Positions 14,547-23,016 are shown, counted from the stretch's first letter. The stretch: 32,552 nucleotides of DNA from an uncultured Oscillospiraceae bacterium (GCA_910587135.1 CAJULF010000029.1:1-32552), one strand, 5' to 3'. A program made the numbers and translations. Notes: generated by a model not told the origin, from the letters alone.

Positions 14547-15167
14547 TCACCTTATAAAGTTGGTGCGAACGACCTCTTCCCGTTCGGGGAATGCTATCCC
14601 TTTTTCGCGCCCCGCTTCAATACATTTAAGCAGCCACGCCATATTATTACCCAGTGTGCGCATGGTCTGAAGTCCTTCCTCGTCCTTAAGCACGTCCTCG
14701 GGAGTATTCCCGTGAACCTGATTCCAGTACTGCGAGGACACTATCGGCATACAGTTTATGGTGAAATACTTATTTAGCTGATCAAAGGTTGCGGAGGCTC
14801 CCCCTCTGCGGCAGCTTACCACAGCCGCTGCGGGCTTTCCCTGAAAGTTTGCTCCGCCCGAATAAAACGCTCTGTCCATAAACGAGGTTATAGAGCCGCT
14901 TGCCGCCGCGTAATGAACGGGCGATCCAAAGATAAATCCGTCCGCGCCCTTTGCCTTTTCAACAAAGTCTGCCACGCAGTCCACAGAAAAGCAGCGTCCC
15001 ATTTTTCGGCAGGCTCCGCAGCCGATACAACCCTGAATTGGCTTGCTGCCTATCCAGAAAATCTCGGTGTCCGCGCCATTCGCGTTCAGAGCCTTTTCCG
15101 CTTCGCTGAGCGCCGTGAATGTACAACCCTTTTCATGTGGGCTGCCGTTTACAAGAATTACTTTCAT
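14547..15167 (-). CDS. Flavodoxin-fold iron-sulfur flavoprotein-like reductase
   Basis: This is a 206-residue NAD(P)H-dependent FMN reductase-like protein. The FMN phosphate loop is NGSPHEKGCT (7-16), and FGSPVHYAAASG (80-91) is the second flavin-contact block. Between them C47, C50, C53 and C59 make a CX2CX2CX5C pattern. That pattern fits the compact 4Fe-4S motif of iron-sulfur flavoproteins (CX2CX2CX4-7C). It probably passes electrons between a ferredoxin-type donor and a small acceptor; the acceptor is unknown. The start has AGGAGGATAACAA in front. It lies 17 bases after whiA, so it is probably the last gene of that operon. Family A repeat copy 14368-14546 abuts its stop. Confidence 0.88.
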   Translation of the reverse strand: MKVILVNGSPHEKGCTFTALSEAEKALNANGADTEIFWIGSKPIQGCIGCGACRKMGRCFSVDCVADFVEKAKGADGFIFGSPVHYAAASGSITSFMDRAFYSGGANFQGKPAAAVVSCRRGGASATFDQLNKYFTINCMPIVSSQYWNQVHGNTPEDVLKDEEGLQTMRTLGNNMAWLLKCIEAGREKGIAFPEREEVVRTNFIR

Positions 15168-15184
15168 TTGTTATCCTCCTTTGA

Positions 15185-16126
15185 TTATCTGTCGTTTTGG
15201 GCGTTTGCAGCCTGTAAACGCAGCTCCTCCGCCATTTTCGACAGCTTTTTTAACCTATGGTTAAGCCCGCTTTTACTAAGCGGCTTTTCACCCGAAGACG
15301 AACCCGACAGCAGCTCGCACAGCTCACTTAAGGAAGCCTCACGGTTTTCCAGACGAAGCAGCGCGGTCATTCTCAGCTCGGGCTTAAGATAATCCGCGCC
15401 CCGCTCTCTAAGCAAAAACTCTATATCCTCGCAGATCCTGTTTGCGGCGTTTATCGTTTTGTCAAGATTTGCGGTTTCGCAGTTCACCGTGCGGTTTACG
15501 CGGTTTCGGACGCTCTTTTCTATTTTGACCTGCATTATCTCAAGCGAACGCAATGCCGCTCCGATATAGGTCAGAAAATCCTCTATCAGTTCGCTTTCTT
15601 TTGCGTAAAGCACAAGCCCGCGGCTTCGCTGAGTTGTCTTTATCGCCATACCGTGCTCGTTTATAAAGCTGTGGAGCGCTTTTGCACGGGTATTATAGGG
15701 CAGCACAAGCTCCAGATGATACTCTTTTTGCGGATCGGTTACCGAACCGCAGGAAACAAAAACGCCACGCAAAAACGCTCCGCTTTCGTCGTCGTTCCCC
15801 GATACGACCGCGGAATTTATCCGCGTATTCTCCGAGAAATCCCCGAATCTTTCCCGAATACGCTCATAGCCGTCTTTTACGGTAAAAGTAAAAAGCGAAC
15901 CGCCGTTTTTTACCAGCCGCGTGGTCTCATGTCTTACATTCGGGAAAACCTCTTCCGTAAGCTGCCGTGCCGCCGCCACAAGGTCCGCGTTCTCCGTCTG
16001 TATCGCCGCTCTGCCGTCAATTATCCTGCCCGCGTAAAAAAGCCCGTAAAGCATAGCCGGCATATCGGAGCGGTTCATATCCGATATATGACATAATTCG
16101 CTTTTGATTTCCGACGAAAAGGACAT
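15185..16126 (-). CDS. whiA: DNA-binding protein WhiA
   Basis: The 313-residue protein has an N-terminal region beginning MSFSSEIKSELCH, a degenerate LAGLIDADG homing-endonuclease-like domain (about 20-205), and a C-terminal helix-turn-helix (about 215-305, with LSKSGLNHRLKKLSKMAEEL). WhiA is a conserved Gram-positive protein linked to cell division and chromosome organisation. The ATG at 16126 follows AAGGGG at 8 bases; an in-frame GTG at 16135 falls on the ribosome-binding site and is rejected. It follows rapZ by 52 bases. YvcK, which lies between them in many Bacillota, is absent. Length is normal. Confidence 0.95.
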   Translation of the reverse strand: MSFSSEIKSELCHISDMNRSDMPAMLYGLFYAGRIIDGRAAIQTENADLVAAARQLTEEVFPNVRHETTRLVKNGGSLFTFTVKDGYERIRERFGDFSENTRINSAVVSGNDDESGAFLRGVFVSCGSVTDPQKEYHLELVLPYNTRAKALHSFINEHGMAIKTTQRSRGLVLYAKESELIEDFLTYIGAALRSLEIMQVKIEKSVRNRVNRTVNCETANLDKTINAANRICEDIEFLLRERGADYLKPELRMTALLRLENREASLSELCELLSGSSSGEKPLSKSGLNHRLKKLSKMAEELRLQAANAQNDR

Positions 16127-16178
16127 AACTGCCACCCCTTATCGATATTTAGCTATTTTAAAGCGGCTTCGGAATTTA

Positions 16179-17033
16179 TTATTTTTCAATATCCCTGTGC
16201 AGTATCTTCACCTTGCACTCCCTTTCCCTTAGAAAAGCCGCGGTAAGCTCCGCAAAGGTAACGCTGCGGTGCTTTCCGCCCGTGCAGCCGTAAGCTATTA
16301 CCAGACGGCTCTTACCCTCCGCGACATAGTGCGGCAGCAGAAATTCTATCATATCAAGCAGCTTATCACGCAGCACGCGCGACTGCTCAAACTTCATCAC
16401 ATAATCCCTTACCTCCGCGTCACGCCCCGTTTTGTGCTTCAGCTCGGGCAGATAAAAGGGATTGGGCAGACAGCGCACGTCGAACACCAGATCAGCTTCG
16501 CTCGGCACGCCATACTTGAACCCGAAGCTCATACAGCTCACCATCATTCTGTCGGTGGGCTTATCGAGGAAAAGATCCGCTATCTGCTCCTTAAGCTGTC
16601 CGCTGCTTAAAAAGGAGCTGTCCACTATGTAGTCCGCATCCTCGCGTATCTCGCTCAGAAGCTCTATCTCAGCGTCTATCGCCTTTGAGATATCGCCGTT
16701 TGACACCTCGTCGAGCGGGTGCTTGCGGCGGGTCTCCTTATAGCGCTTCATCAGTACCTCTTTGCTCGCCTCGAGAAACAGCACCTTGATGTCTATGCCC
16801 GCGATATGCATCTTTGCGATACATTCGCTTAGCTTAAAAAACATCGCTCCCCCGCGGATATCCGTGACAATCGCCACCTTGGTTATCTCGGTATTTTCAT
16901 TGCACATCGCGGCAAAATTGGGGATAAGCTGCGGCGGCATATTGTCAATGCAGAAAAAGCCTATATCCTCCAGCACCTTTACCGCGGAGGACTTACCGGA
17001 GCCCGATATTCCCGTTACGATAACAAATTCCAT
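16179..17033 (-). CDS. rapZ: RNase adapter protein RapZ (YvcJ)
   Basis: The 284-residue protein has Walker A GISGSGKS at 8-15. A Walker B-like VTDIRGG lies near residue 57, and the C-terminal signature YGCTGGKHRSVTFAE is near 249-263. RapZ homologues bind nucleotides. In E. coli RapZ guides RNase E to the GlmZ small RNA that controls glucosamine-6-phosphate synthesis; YvcJ in Bacillus has a less clear role. The gene lies between murB (34 bases away) and whiA, a placement common in Bacillota and consistent with cell-wall precursor control. The start ATG has AGGTG 9 bases ahead. No odd features. Confidence 0.96.
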   Translation of the reverse strand: MEFVIVTGISGSGKSSAVKVLEDIGFFCIDNMPPQLIPNFAAMCNENTEITKVAIVTDIRGGAMFFKLSECIAKMHIAGIDIKVLFLEASKEVLMKRYKETRRKHPLDEVSNGDISKAIDAEIELLSEIREDADYIVDSSFLSSGQLKEQIADLFLDKPTDRMMVSCMSFGFKYGVPSEADLVFDVRCLPNPFYLPELKHKTGRDAEVRDYVMKFEQSRVLRDKLLDMIEFLLPHYVAEGKSRLVIAYGCTGGKHRSVTFAELTAAFLRERECKVKILHRDIEK

Positions 17034-17067
17034 CGCTTTTCACCTTTCGCCTTCCGTCCCCGCCGCT

Positions 17068-17964
17068 CTACTCAAGAACAAGCATCTCGCATTCCAGCTC
17101 AACGCCTTTCTTTTCTTTTACCGTCCTCTTGATATGCTCCACAAGCCGCATTACGTCCTCAAAGCTCGCTCCGTCCCTGTTTATCACAAAGCCGCTGTGC
17201 TTCTCGCTGACCTGTGCCCCGCCGACGGTGCAGCCTTTCAAACCGCATTCCTCTATTAAAGCCGCCGCAAAATAGCCCTCCGGTCTTTTAAATGTACTTC
17301 CGCAGCTCGGATATTCCAGCGGCTGCTTGTCGCGGCGCTTCTGCATAAGCTCTCCCATTCGTGACTTTATCGTCAGCTTATCACCCGGAACAAACTCCAT
17401 TGTGACCGAAAGTATACACCACCCGTTTTCCGAAAAAATGCTGCCGCGGTAGCGCAGGTTCATCTCCCCTGCGGATATATTTACGATCTCGCCGCGCTCA
17501 TTCACGCACCTTGCCGACCTCACGATATCCTTCATCTCGCCGCCGAAAGCACCCGCGTTCATATAAAGCGCGCCGCCCACCGAGCCCGGGATACCGTAAA
17601 GGCACTCCATTCCCGAAAGCGAACGTCCCAGCGCGCAGAGGCAGACATGCGACAGTGGCACGCCCGCGCCGACGGTAATGATATTTCCCTCCGCGGAATA
17701 ATTTGCCGGCATAGAGCCCGTCGCGATAACCACCCCGCCAAATCCCTTTATCAGCAGATTGCTCCCGTTGCCGAGAATAAAATACGGCAGCGAGCTTTTG
17801 CGGCACGCGTCAAGAAGCTCGATCAGGCACTCCTCCGAATTCGGCTCGGTGTAAATATCGCACTCGCCACCGATCTTTATTGAGGTTTTCGGTGCAAGCG
17901 TAAAATTTCTCAGGAATGTACATTCATATTTATTGCAGATGTTTTCAATTTCGCTGTAATTCAT
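17068..17964 (-). CDS. murB: UDP-N-acetylenolpyruvoylglucosamine reductase (MurB)
   Basis: The 298-residue FAD enzyme reduces UDP-GlcNAc-enolpyruvate to UDP-MurNAc with NADPH, the second committed step of peptidoglycan synthesis. FAD-binding blocks are ILGNGSNLLI (63-72) and GIPGSVGGALYMNAGAFG (124-141). RYRGSIF lies at 171-177, and the catalytic serine is predicted at S223 in SCGSTFKRP. The short C-terminal half, with GLKGCTVGGAQVSEKHSGF, matches type II MurB, which lacks the tyrosine loop of E. coli. It starts after GAGGGAGAA. A fold-back repeat (18005-18146) separates it from glucokinase. Confidence 0.96.
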   Translation of the reverse strand: MNYSEIENICNKYECTFLRNFTLAPKTSIKIGGECDIYTEPNSEECLIELLDACRKSSLPYFILGNGSNLLIKGFGGVVIATGSMPANYSAEGNIITVGAGVPLSHVCLCALGRSLSGMECLYGIPGSVGGALYMNAGAFGGEMKDIVRSARCVNERGEIVNISAGEMNLRYRGSIFSENGWCILSVTMEFVPGDKLTIKSRMGELMQKRRDKQPLEYPSCGSTFKRPEGYFAAALIEECGLKGCTVGGAQVSEKHSGFVINRDGASFEDVMRLVEHIKRTVKEKKGVELECEMLVLE

Positions 17965-18004
17965 ATGTTCTCCCTCATAGCTCCGGGACGGAAAGTCAAC
18001 TTAT

Positions 18005-18146
18005 GGACACCTCTAAAAACCTTGTTTGAGCCAAAAATTGTCAGCGCACGCCGTCTGCGTTTTCAAACCTCCTTGCAAGGAAACTTTCCTTGCAACCGAC
18101 GCACTCTGTCAATTTTTACTTTTCAAATCGTTTTTTAGAGATGCCC
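18005..18146. mobile_element. MITE-like fold-back element, family E
   Basis: Ends GGACACCTCTAAAAACC and, inverted, GGGCATCTCTAAAAAAC match at 13 of 17 positions. Inside, AAAAATTGTCAG pairs with CTGTCAATTTTT. At the centre TTGCAAGGAAA and TTTCCTTGCAA form an 11-bp palindrome around one base. It occupies the glucokinase-murB gap in a minus-strand gene cluster. It could weaken or end transcription of murB from upstream, or only mark an old insertion. Confidence 0.65.
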
Positions 18147-18167
18147 TTATTCAGTCTTGATAGAATA

Positions 18168-19124
18168 TTACTCTGCAATAGTATATAAATATGCCGCGCC
18201 GATTATTCCCGCGTCGTTGCCCAGCTTTGCGATATCAAGCCTCGTGCTTCGTGAGGGGTCTATGCAGTAGCATTCCCTCTTTATAAACTCCTCAAGCGGT
18301 CTTGTGAGGTTTTCGCCCTCCTTGCATATACCGCCGCCTATCAGCAGCACCTCGGGCTGAAACGTATTGACAATGTTGGTAAGTCCGCAGCCCAGATACT
18401 CAATATACATATTCACCACACCGACAGCCGCTTCATCGCCCGCTCGCCAGCCGTCAAAAGCCGTCTTGCCGTCAACGTTGTCCAAAGAGCCGCCCGCGAT
18501 CTCCCACATTTTGCTGTCGGGTCGGGCTTCCATCGCTTCCTTAGTCATATTTATCAGAGCCGTTGCCGAGCTGTATGCCTCAAAGCAGCCCCTGCGCCCG
18601 CAGCCGCACTGCCGCCCGCCGTACTGAATGACCGTATGTCCCAGCTCCGCTCCGCAAAAATTGAAGCCCGTGTATATCTTGCCGTCAATGATTATTCCGC
18701 CGCCTACGCCTGTGCCCAGCGTTACAACCACAACATCCCTGCAGCCCTTGCCCGCGCCGTTGAGCACCTCGCCGAATGCCGCCGCGTTGGCGTCGTTCTC
18801 CACATATACCTCCTTACCGAGCCTCGACTTGATAAGCGTGCGCAGATCGGTATTGTCAAAGCCGAGGTTGCAGGAGTACAGTACTATTCCCCTGTTTCTG
18901 TTGGCTACGCCCGGGGTTCCTATGCCTATCGAATTTACCTCTCCGATAGTTACTTTCGCCTGATTAAGCGCGTCCCACACGGTTTCCACAATGCTTCCGC
19001 ATATCTCCTCCGCGGGTCGCGGAAGATTAGTTTTGGCGGTAGCCTTCGACACGATATTGTAATTTTCATCTACCAGACCCACTTTGATATTTGTGCCGCC
19101 GAGGTCTATACCTATATTATACAT
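18168..19124 (-). CDS. glcK: ROK-family glucokinase
   Basis: The 318-residue kinase phosphorylates glucose with ATP to give glucose-6-phosphate. Phosphate-1 motif DLGGTNIK lies at 7-14 and the catalytic D111 in VENDANAAAFGE. GTGVGGGII is at 137-145, GAELGHTV at 158-165, and the ROK zinc motif CGCGRRGCFE is at 173-182 (C173, C175, C180, with H163). ROK glucokinases of Bacillota have this form. It follows hprK by 23 bases, linking sugar phosphorylation to catabolite control in one transcript. The ATG has GAAAGGAAC ahead. The symbol is given by family; other hexoses such as mannose or fructose cannot be excluded. Confidence 0.92.
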   Translation of the reverse strand: MYNIGIDLGGTNIKVGLVDENYNIVSKATAKTNLPRPAEEICGSIVETVWDALNQAKVTIGEVNSIGIGTPGVANRNRGIVLYSCNLGFDNTDLRTLIKSRLGKEVYVENDANAAAFGEVLNGAGKGCRDVVVVTLGTGVGGGIIIDGKIYTGFNFCGAELGHTVIQYGGRQCGCGRRGCFEAYSSATALINMTKEAMEARPDSKMWEIAGGSLDNVDGKTAFDGWRAGDEAAVGVVNMYIEYLGCGLTNIVNTFQPEVLLIGGGICKEGENLTRPLEEFIKRECYCIDPSRSTRLDIAKLGNDAGIIGAAYLYTIAE

Positions 19125-19147
19125 AAATCAGTTCCTTTCGCCGGATA

Positions 19148-20119
19148 TTAAAGATTCAGGTCGGACATTATCTCCTCGCTGTCGGAATCGATACCGAGCT
19201 GGCGGAGGAGGTCCTTAGCAGCGTTGTACCCCATCTTCTTCTGACGGTTGTTCATAGCCGCTACCTCAAGGATAACAGCCAGATTTCTGCCGGGCTTTAC
19301 GGGAATATTGAGCAGCGGCACTTTAACGCCGAGAATAGTCATAAAATGCGTGTCTACGCCCATGCGGTCGTAGGTCTTTTCGGGATTCCACAGCTCCATC
19401 TCGACTACCATGTCGATCTTCTCGCTGGTCTTTACAGCGCCGATACCGAACAGCTGCCGCGCGTTGATTATGCCTATGCCGCGAAGCTCCAGAAAGTGTC
19501 GGATATTATCGGGAGAGCTGCCGACAAGGGTAATGTTGCTCGCCTTTTTTATCTCCACCGCGTCGTCCGCTATCAGACGATGACCGCGCTTTACAAGCTC
19601 GATAGCCGTTTCGCTCTTACCCACGCCGCTTTCACCGAGAATAAGCACGCCCTCGCCGTATATTTCGATAAGTACGCCGTGGCGGGTTATCCTGGGAGCA
19701 AGCTGCAAATTCAAAAACGCCATCAGCTTGGAAATAAATATAGACGTGCTTTCCTCGCTGCGCAGAATGGGTATGCCGTAGTTGGGGGCAAGCTCCAGCA
19801 TTTCGGGAAACGCATCCAGTCCGCGGGTGATTATGAGCGCGGGAAAACGATAGCTCAGCAGGTCTTCGATACGCTTTCTGCGCACTTCCGACTCCAGTCC
19901 CGACAAATAGGCGCTTTCCATCTTTCCCATAACCTGAATGCGCTTGTTGTCAAAATATTCGTAAAACCCCGCAAACTGCAGCCCGGGGCGGTTGGTATCG
20001 TTGTTTGAAATAAGGGAGTTACCCCCGTTTTCCGGCATATAGAGCACTTCCAGCTTAAACTCGTCAAGTATTTTCTGAAGCGGGAAGGAAAATTCTCTGT
20101 TTATTTCTTCAAGAGGCAT
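19148..20119 (-). CDS. hprK: HPr kinase/phosphorylase (HprK)
   Basis: The 323-residue bifunctional enzyme phosphorylates and dephosphorylates Ser46 of HPr, the central signal of carbon catabolite repression in Bacillota. The P-loop is GESGVGKS at 162-169, RHGVLIEIYGEG lies at 146-157, DD at 185-186, and the C-terminal signature LEVAAMNNRQKKMG near 290. The N-terminal domain (1-125) is the usual non-catalytic one. The frame opens at a TTG at 20137, but the ATG at 20119 has AAAGGAC 7 bases ahead and is preferred. It leads the minus-strand cluster and has a consensus promoter. Position beside glucokinase fits a carbon-control role. Confidence 0.96.
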   Translation of the reverse strand: MPLEEINREFSFPLQKILDEFKLEVLYMPENGGNSLISNNDTNRPGLQFAGFYEYFDNKRIQVMGKMESAYLSGLESEVRRKRIEDLLSYRFPALIITRGLDAFPEMLELAPNYGIPILRSEESTSIFISKLMAFLNLQLAPRITRHGVLIEIYGEGVLILGESGVGKSETAIELVKRGHRLIADDAVEIKKASNITLVGSSPDNIRHFLELRGIGIINARQLFGIGAVKTSEKIDMVVEMELWNPEKTYDRMGVDTHFMTILGVKVPLLNIPVKPGRNLAVILEVAAMNNRQKKMGYNAAKDLLRQLGIDSDSEEIMSDLNL

Positions 20120-20166
20120 TATAATGTCCTTTCTCAACGCACGGAACGCGCGTCGACTTAATATTT

Positions 20167-20204
20167 CTGCCCGTTTGCAAATCAGACCGCATATAGGCGG
20201 GCAG
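20167..20204 (-). other. Inverted repeat in the hprK leader
   Basis: CTGCCCG (20167-20173) and CGGGCAG (20198-20204) bracket 24 bases in the transcribed leader of hprK. The long loop makes a simple terminator unlikely. It may be a leader structure or an operator; nothing more is visible. Confidence 0.3.
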
Positions 20205-20227
20205 ATACCGAAAATATGCTCTTAACT

Positions 20228-20256
20228 ATTATACAGCAAAATCAAAATTATTGCAA
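20228..20256 (-). promoter_or_regulatory. Promoter of the hprK cluster
   Basis: On the minus strand TTGCAA (20251-20256) and TATAAT (20228-20233) are 17 bases apart. The start codon lies about 109 bases downstream of the -10, leaving a leader of roughly 100 bases. Confidence 0.8.
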
Positions 20257-20288
20257 GGGATTTTATCAAGAATTTGAAAAATTGGTTT

Positions 20289-20350
20289 ACATTTAACGGG
20301 TTTTTAAAACAGATTTTTTTGTGAATTATCGACAATAACCCGTCAAATGT
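20289..20350. promoter_or_regulatory. Long inverted repeat between divergent promoters
   Basis: ACATTTAACGGGTT (20289-20302) and AACCCGTCAAATGT (20337-20350) are complementary at 13 of 14 positions around 34 bases. It lies between the hprK promoter and that of the dockerin gene. CCGTCAACAT at 20359-20368 repeats part of the right arm. It may be an operator for a shared regulator or a hairpin; no protein is assigned. Confidence 0.4.
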
Positions 20351-20425
20351 TAAATTTACCGTCAACATATGGTATTTGTTCAATGGGAAATTCACAAAAA
20401 AAATCCAAAAATTTTTCAAACACTA

Positions 20426-20454
20426 TTGCCAAAACCGAAAGAATGTGTTATACT
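20426..20454 (+). promoter_or_regulatory. Promoter of the dockerin protein gene
   Basis: TTGCCA (20426-20431) and TATACT (20449-20454) are 17 bases apart with TGT forming an extended -10. The leader to the start codon is about 130 bases long. It contains a perfect 8-bp stem, GTTCGGCT (20508-20515) with AGCCGAAC (20539-20546). Confidence 0.75.
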
Positions 20455-20588
20455 GTAATTGTATATATGCGCGGCGGTAATAAAAACAGCTCCGCAAAGC
20501 GATATGCGTTCGGCTATCGGAAGCAGTGCGCCGTTGAAAGCCGAACCAACGGGAAAAATATATTCGGATTTTGAAAGGAAGTTTATTT

Positions 20589-22736
20589 ATGACATTCAGA
20601 AAAAGATTTCTAACCGCGCTGACGGCAGCGGCATTGTCCGTTTCCTCTGTTCCGGCAGTGCTGAACGCTCCCGTTACGGCGGCAACATCAAATACAATTT
20701 ACGACGACTTTGACATCGTGCCTTATTATATGTTTGAAACGGACAGCAGCACCGAGGCTCAGGATAAGCTGGAGAGAGCTTTCCGCACCGCCACCAAGAA
20801 GGACGTGGGAAGCATCACCTTTGCCGACCTCCAGAAAGTCACCTCGCTCAATCTCAGCAACATGGAGCTTGAGGGTGTTCCCGAGGCGATAGAATACATG
20901 GTAAGACTGCGCACGCTGAACCTTTCAAACAACCTGCTGCGCTCCTCCGACCTCAACTCGGTGGATCTGAGCGGCTGCATAAGCCTGTCCAGCGTTGACC
21001 TGAGCAAGAACTACCTAACCAGCGTACCCTCGTGGTTTGTAGCGCTTGATATTCCGACCAAAAATATCAGCGGAAACCTTATCGGCACATCGGGACAGCG
21101 TTCCATTACCGCCACTCCCTCGGTTTACTATTATATGTCGGGAGAAACACTGAATGAGAACGCTCTCAAAAACAAGATACTTGCTTCCGTGAAGCTGTCG
21201 GACGGCTCGGAGCTCCCCAAGTTCTTCTACGACCCCGAGTACCCCACCTACAATGCGTACGACCCCGACGATACCGATCACATCGATGATTACGACCTGT
21301 TTATCGACGATTGGGATCTGTCCAAATATGTTGACAAGGATCACATAGTCAAGGATATTTCAGCGCCCGCAAGCGTGGACGTTACGGTTACGTTGTTCTC
21401 CTCCTCAAGTAAAAACTCCAACTGCACCGCAACGATAAAAATTTACTTCCTTGACGGAACAAGCCCCTCAAGCACCAAGGTGCGCCTGCAAACCCTTATT
21501 TCGGAGTGCGAGGCATACAAGAAAGAGAGCTATACCGCCACTACATGGAACAACTTCAATGTAGCGCTCACCACTGCCAAGACCATATACTCCTACGCAA
21601 ATGCCGACGCGGATATGCTGAAGAGCGCTCTCGACGGACTGGAAAAGGCACGCAAGGAGCTTGTGGGCGGTGTGGATTCCTCCACCAAAAAGGTGCTCAA
21701 CGACCTTGTAGCTGCCGCCAAGAACTTTAAAGAAGAGGACTACTCGGTGGCAAGCTGGGCTAAATTCTCTGCGGCGGTAGCGGAGCTTAAAGACGCGGCG
21801 GCTGACAGCGACGCCTCGGTGACCCGTGCAAACGCCGCAATAAAGGCATATCAGGACGCAATCGCGGGACTCAGCACTACCTCTCTTTCTGTCCCCTCGG
21901 TTATCCCCAAGAGCGAATTTGACGCTATCTACGGCGAAAACAAGATACTTGCCCGCACCGGCACCACCCGCGACGGCTACAAATATACATGGGAATTTAA
22001 CGGAAAGGATCTTGTTGCTCCCAAGGATTTCAACCCCGAGATAAAGTACCATTCGGCAAACGAGGAAAAGATACGCCTTGAGGTCGGCAGCGCGAGCGAC
22101 TATCGGCTTTTCTCCTTTGCGGAAACGGGAGTTTTCCCCGGCATGGCAAAGATAACGCTGGACGTATCGGAAAAATATCAAAACGGTACATACCGTCTTT
22201 ATAAATGGAACAACAGCAAATCCGAGCTTCTCAACGACGTTACGGTAGTGAACGGACTGGTTGAGGTGAAGCTCTCCGAGGGCGGAGATTACTTTATAAG
22301 CTCTGTGCTCCAGAATTTTGAGATCATTTCCAACAATTTTGATATAGACCACAGCAAGCTCACTATTGCGGGCGCGTTCAAGAAGAAGTTCACCGTCAAC
22401 GAGTTCAGAAACTCCATCCAGAACGGCGAGGCGGTAATGGTGCTTAACGCGGACGGAACGGTCGCCGACGGAGGAAAATATATCTCCACCGGCATGACCG
22501 CCAGAGCCGCAAACAGCGATGTTTCTTATACGATAGTAGTCCCCGGCGATATTGACGGTGACGGAAACATAACCTCGCTGGACGCGGTTTATATTCTCCG
22601 CGCGATTACGGGCGATATAGCACTGGACACATACTCGCAGAAGCTGGCGGGCGACGTTGACGGTGACGGATATGTTACCGCTCTGGACGCTGTGCGCATT
22701 CTCAGATACAATATAGGCATGGAAGACGATACATAA
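20589..22736 (+). CDS. Secreted LRR / FIVAR-like / type I dockerin protein
   Basis: This is a 715-residue exported protein. The ATG at 20589 is chosen for AAAGGAAG ahead of it; the frame extends to a TTG at 20571 without a good site. A signal peptide covers about 1-32. Leucine-rich repeats follow (about 80-160, with VTSLNLSNMELEGVP and LRTLNLSNNLL). Two FIVAR-like helical modules lie at about 300-360 and 368-430. Then comes a beta-rich region (about 455-630). A type I dockerin ends the protein (about 651-710) with two calcium loops, GDIDGDGNITSLDAV and GDVDGDGYVTALDAV. Dockerins bind cohesins on scaffoldins, so this is a likely cellulosome-type or surface-complex subunit. No catalytic domain is evident; adhesion or protein binding is inferred. 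Confidence 0.9.
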   Translation: MTFRKRFLTALTAAALSVSSVPAVLNAPVTAATSNTIYDDFDIVPYYMFETDSSTEAQDKLERAFRTATKKDVGSITFADLQKVTSLNLSNMELEGVPEAIEYMVRLRTLNLSNNLLRSSDLNSVDLSGCISLSSVDLSKNYLTSVPSWFVALDIPTKNISGNLIGTSGQRSITATPSVYYYMSGETLNENALKNKILASVKLSDGSELPKFFYDPEYPTYNAYDPDDTDHIDDYDLFIDDWDLSKYVDKDHIVKDISAPASVDVTVTLFSSSSKNSNCTATIKIYFLDGTSPSSTKVRLQTLISECEAYKKESYTATTWNNFNVALTTAKTIYSYANADADMLKSALDGLEKARKELVGGVDSSTKKVLNDLVAAAKNFKEEDYSVASWAKFSAAVAELKDAAADSDASVTRANAAIKAYQDAIAGLSTTSLSVPSVIPKSEFDAIYGENKILARTGTTRDGYKYTWEFNGKDLVAPKDFNPEIKYHSANEEKIRLEVGSASDYRLFSFAETGVFPGMAKITLDVSEKYQNGTYRLYKWNNSKSELLNDVTVVNGLVEVKLSEGGDYFISSVLQNFEIISNNFDIDHSKLTIAGAFKKKFTVNEFRNSIQNGEAVMVLNADGTVADGGKYISTGMTARAANSDVSYTIVVPGDIDGDGNITSLDAVYILRAITGDIALDTYSQKLAGDVDGDGYVTALDAVRILRYNIGMEDDT

Positions 22737-22747
22737 TGCCGACGGAC

Positions 22748-22780
22748 TGCCCTTCTCCGAGTCTTCGGAGAAGGGCATTT
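22748..22780 (+). terminator. Terminator of the dockerin gene
   Basis: TGCCCTTCTCCGA (22748-22760) and TCGGAGAAGGGCA (22765-22777) form a perfect 13-bp stem with a 4-base loop, 11 bases after the stop. Only three T's follow. A second small hairpin, CAGCCG/CGGCTG, lies at 22781-22799. Confidence 0.75.
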
Positions 22781-22893
22781 CAGCCGCCAAAATCGGCTGA
22801 CGGATAATGCCGCGCGATTCAGGCAGGCTTATTCACATTCCGCCGGGATCGTATAAACCGCGTCAGAATCGGCACAATAACCGTTATCGTCAA

Positions 22894-22999
22894 CTTATAC
22901 TTATTCCCGTTAGAAAGTGTATAAAAAATTGAGCGAAAACTTTGATATATGGTTTTTACGAAGATTTTTTGGTGTACACTTTCAATGGGAAATTAGTAT
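22894..22999. mobile_element. MITE-like family C, copy 2 (inverted to copy 1)
   Basis: Terminal arms TTATTCCCGTTAGAAAGTGT (from 22901) and ACACTTTCAATGGGAAATTA (22976-22995) match the ends of 13276-13375. The interior reads as the reverse complement of that copy (ATATGGTTTTTACGAAGATT). Its right end lies about 10 bases before the smpB ribosome-binding site. Confidence 0.75.
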
Positions 23000-23016
23000 T
23001 AGCATCGGGAGGGCAA

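Noticed and set aside
20461..20588. Cyclic di-GMP-I (GEMM) riboswitch before the dockerin gene
   Set aside because: CGCAAAGC resembles part of the consensus, but the paired helices and the tetraloop/receptor sequence are missing.
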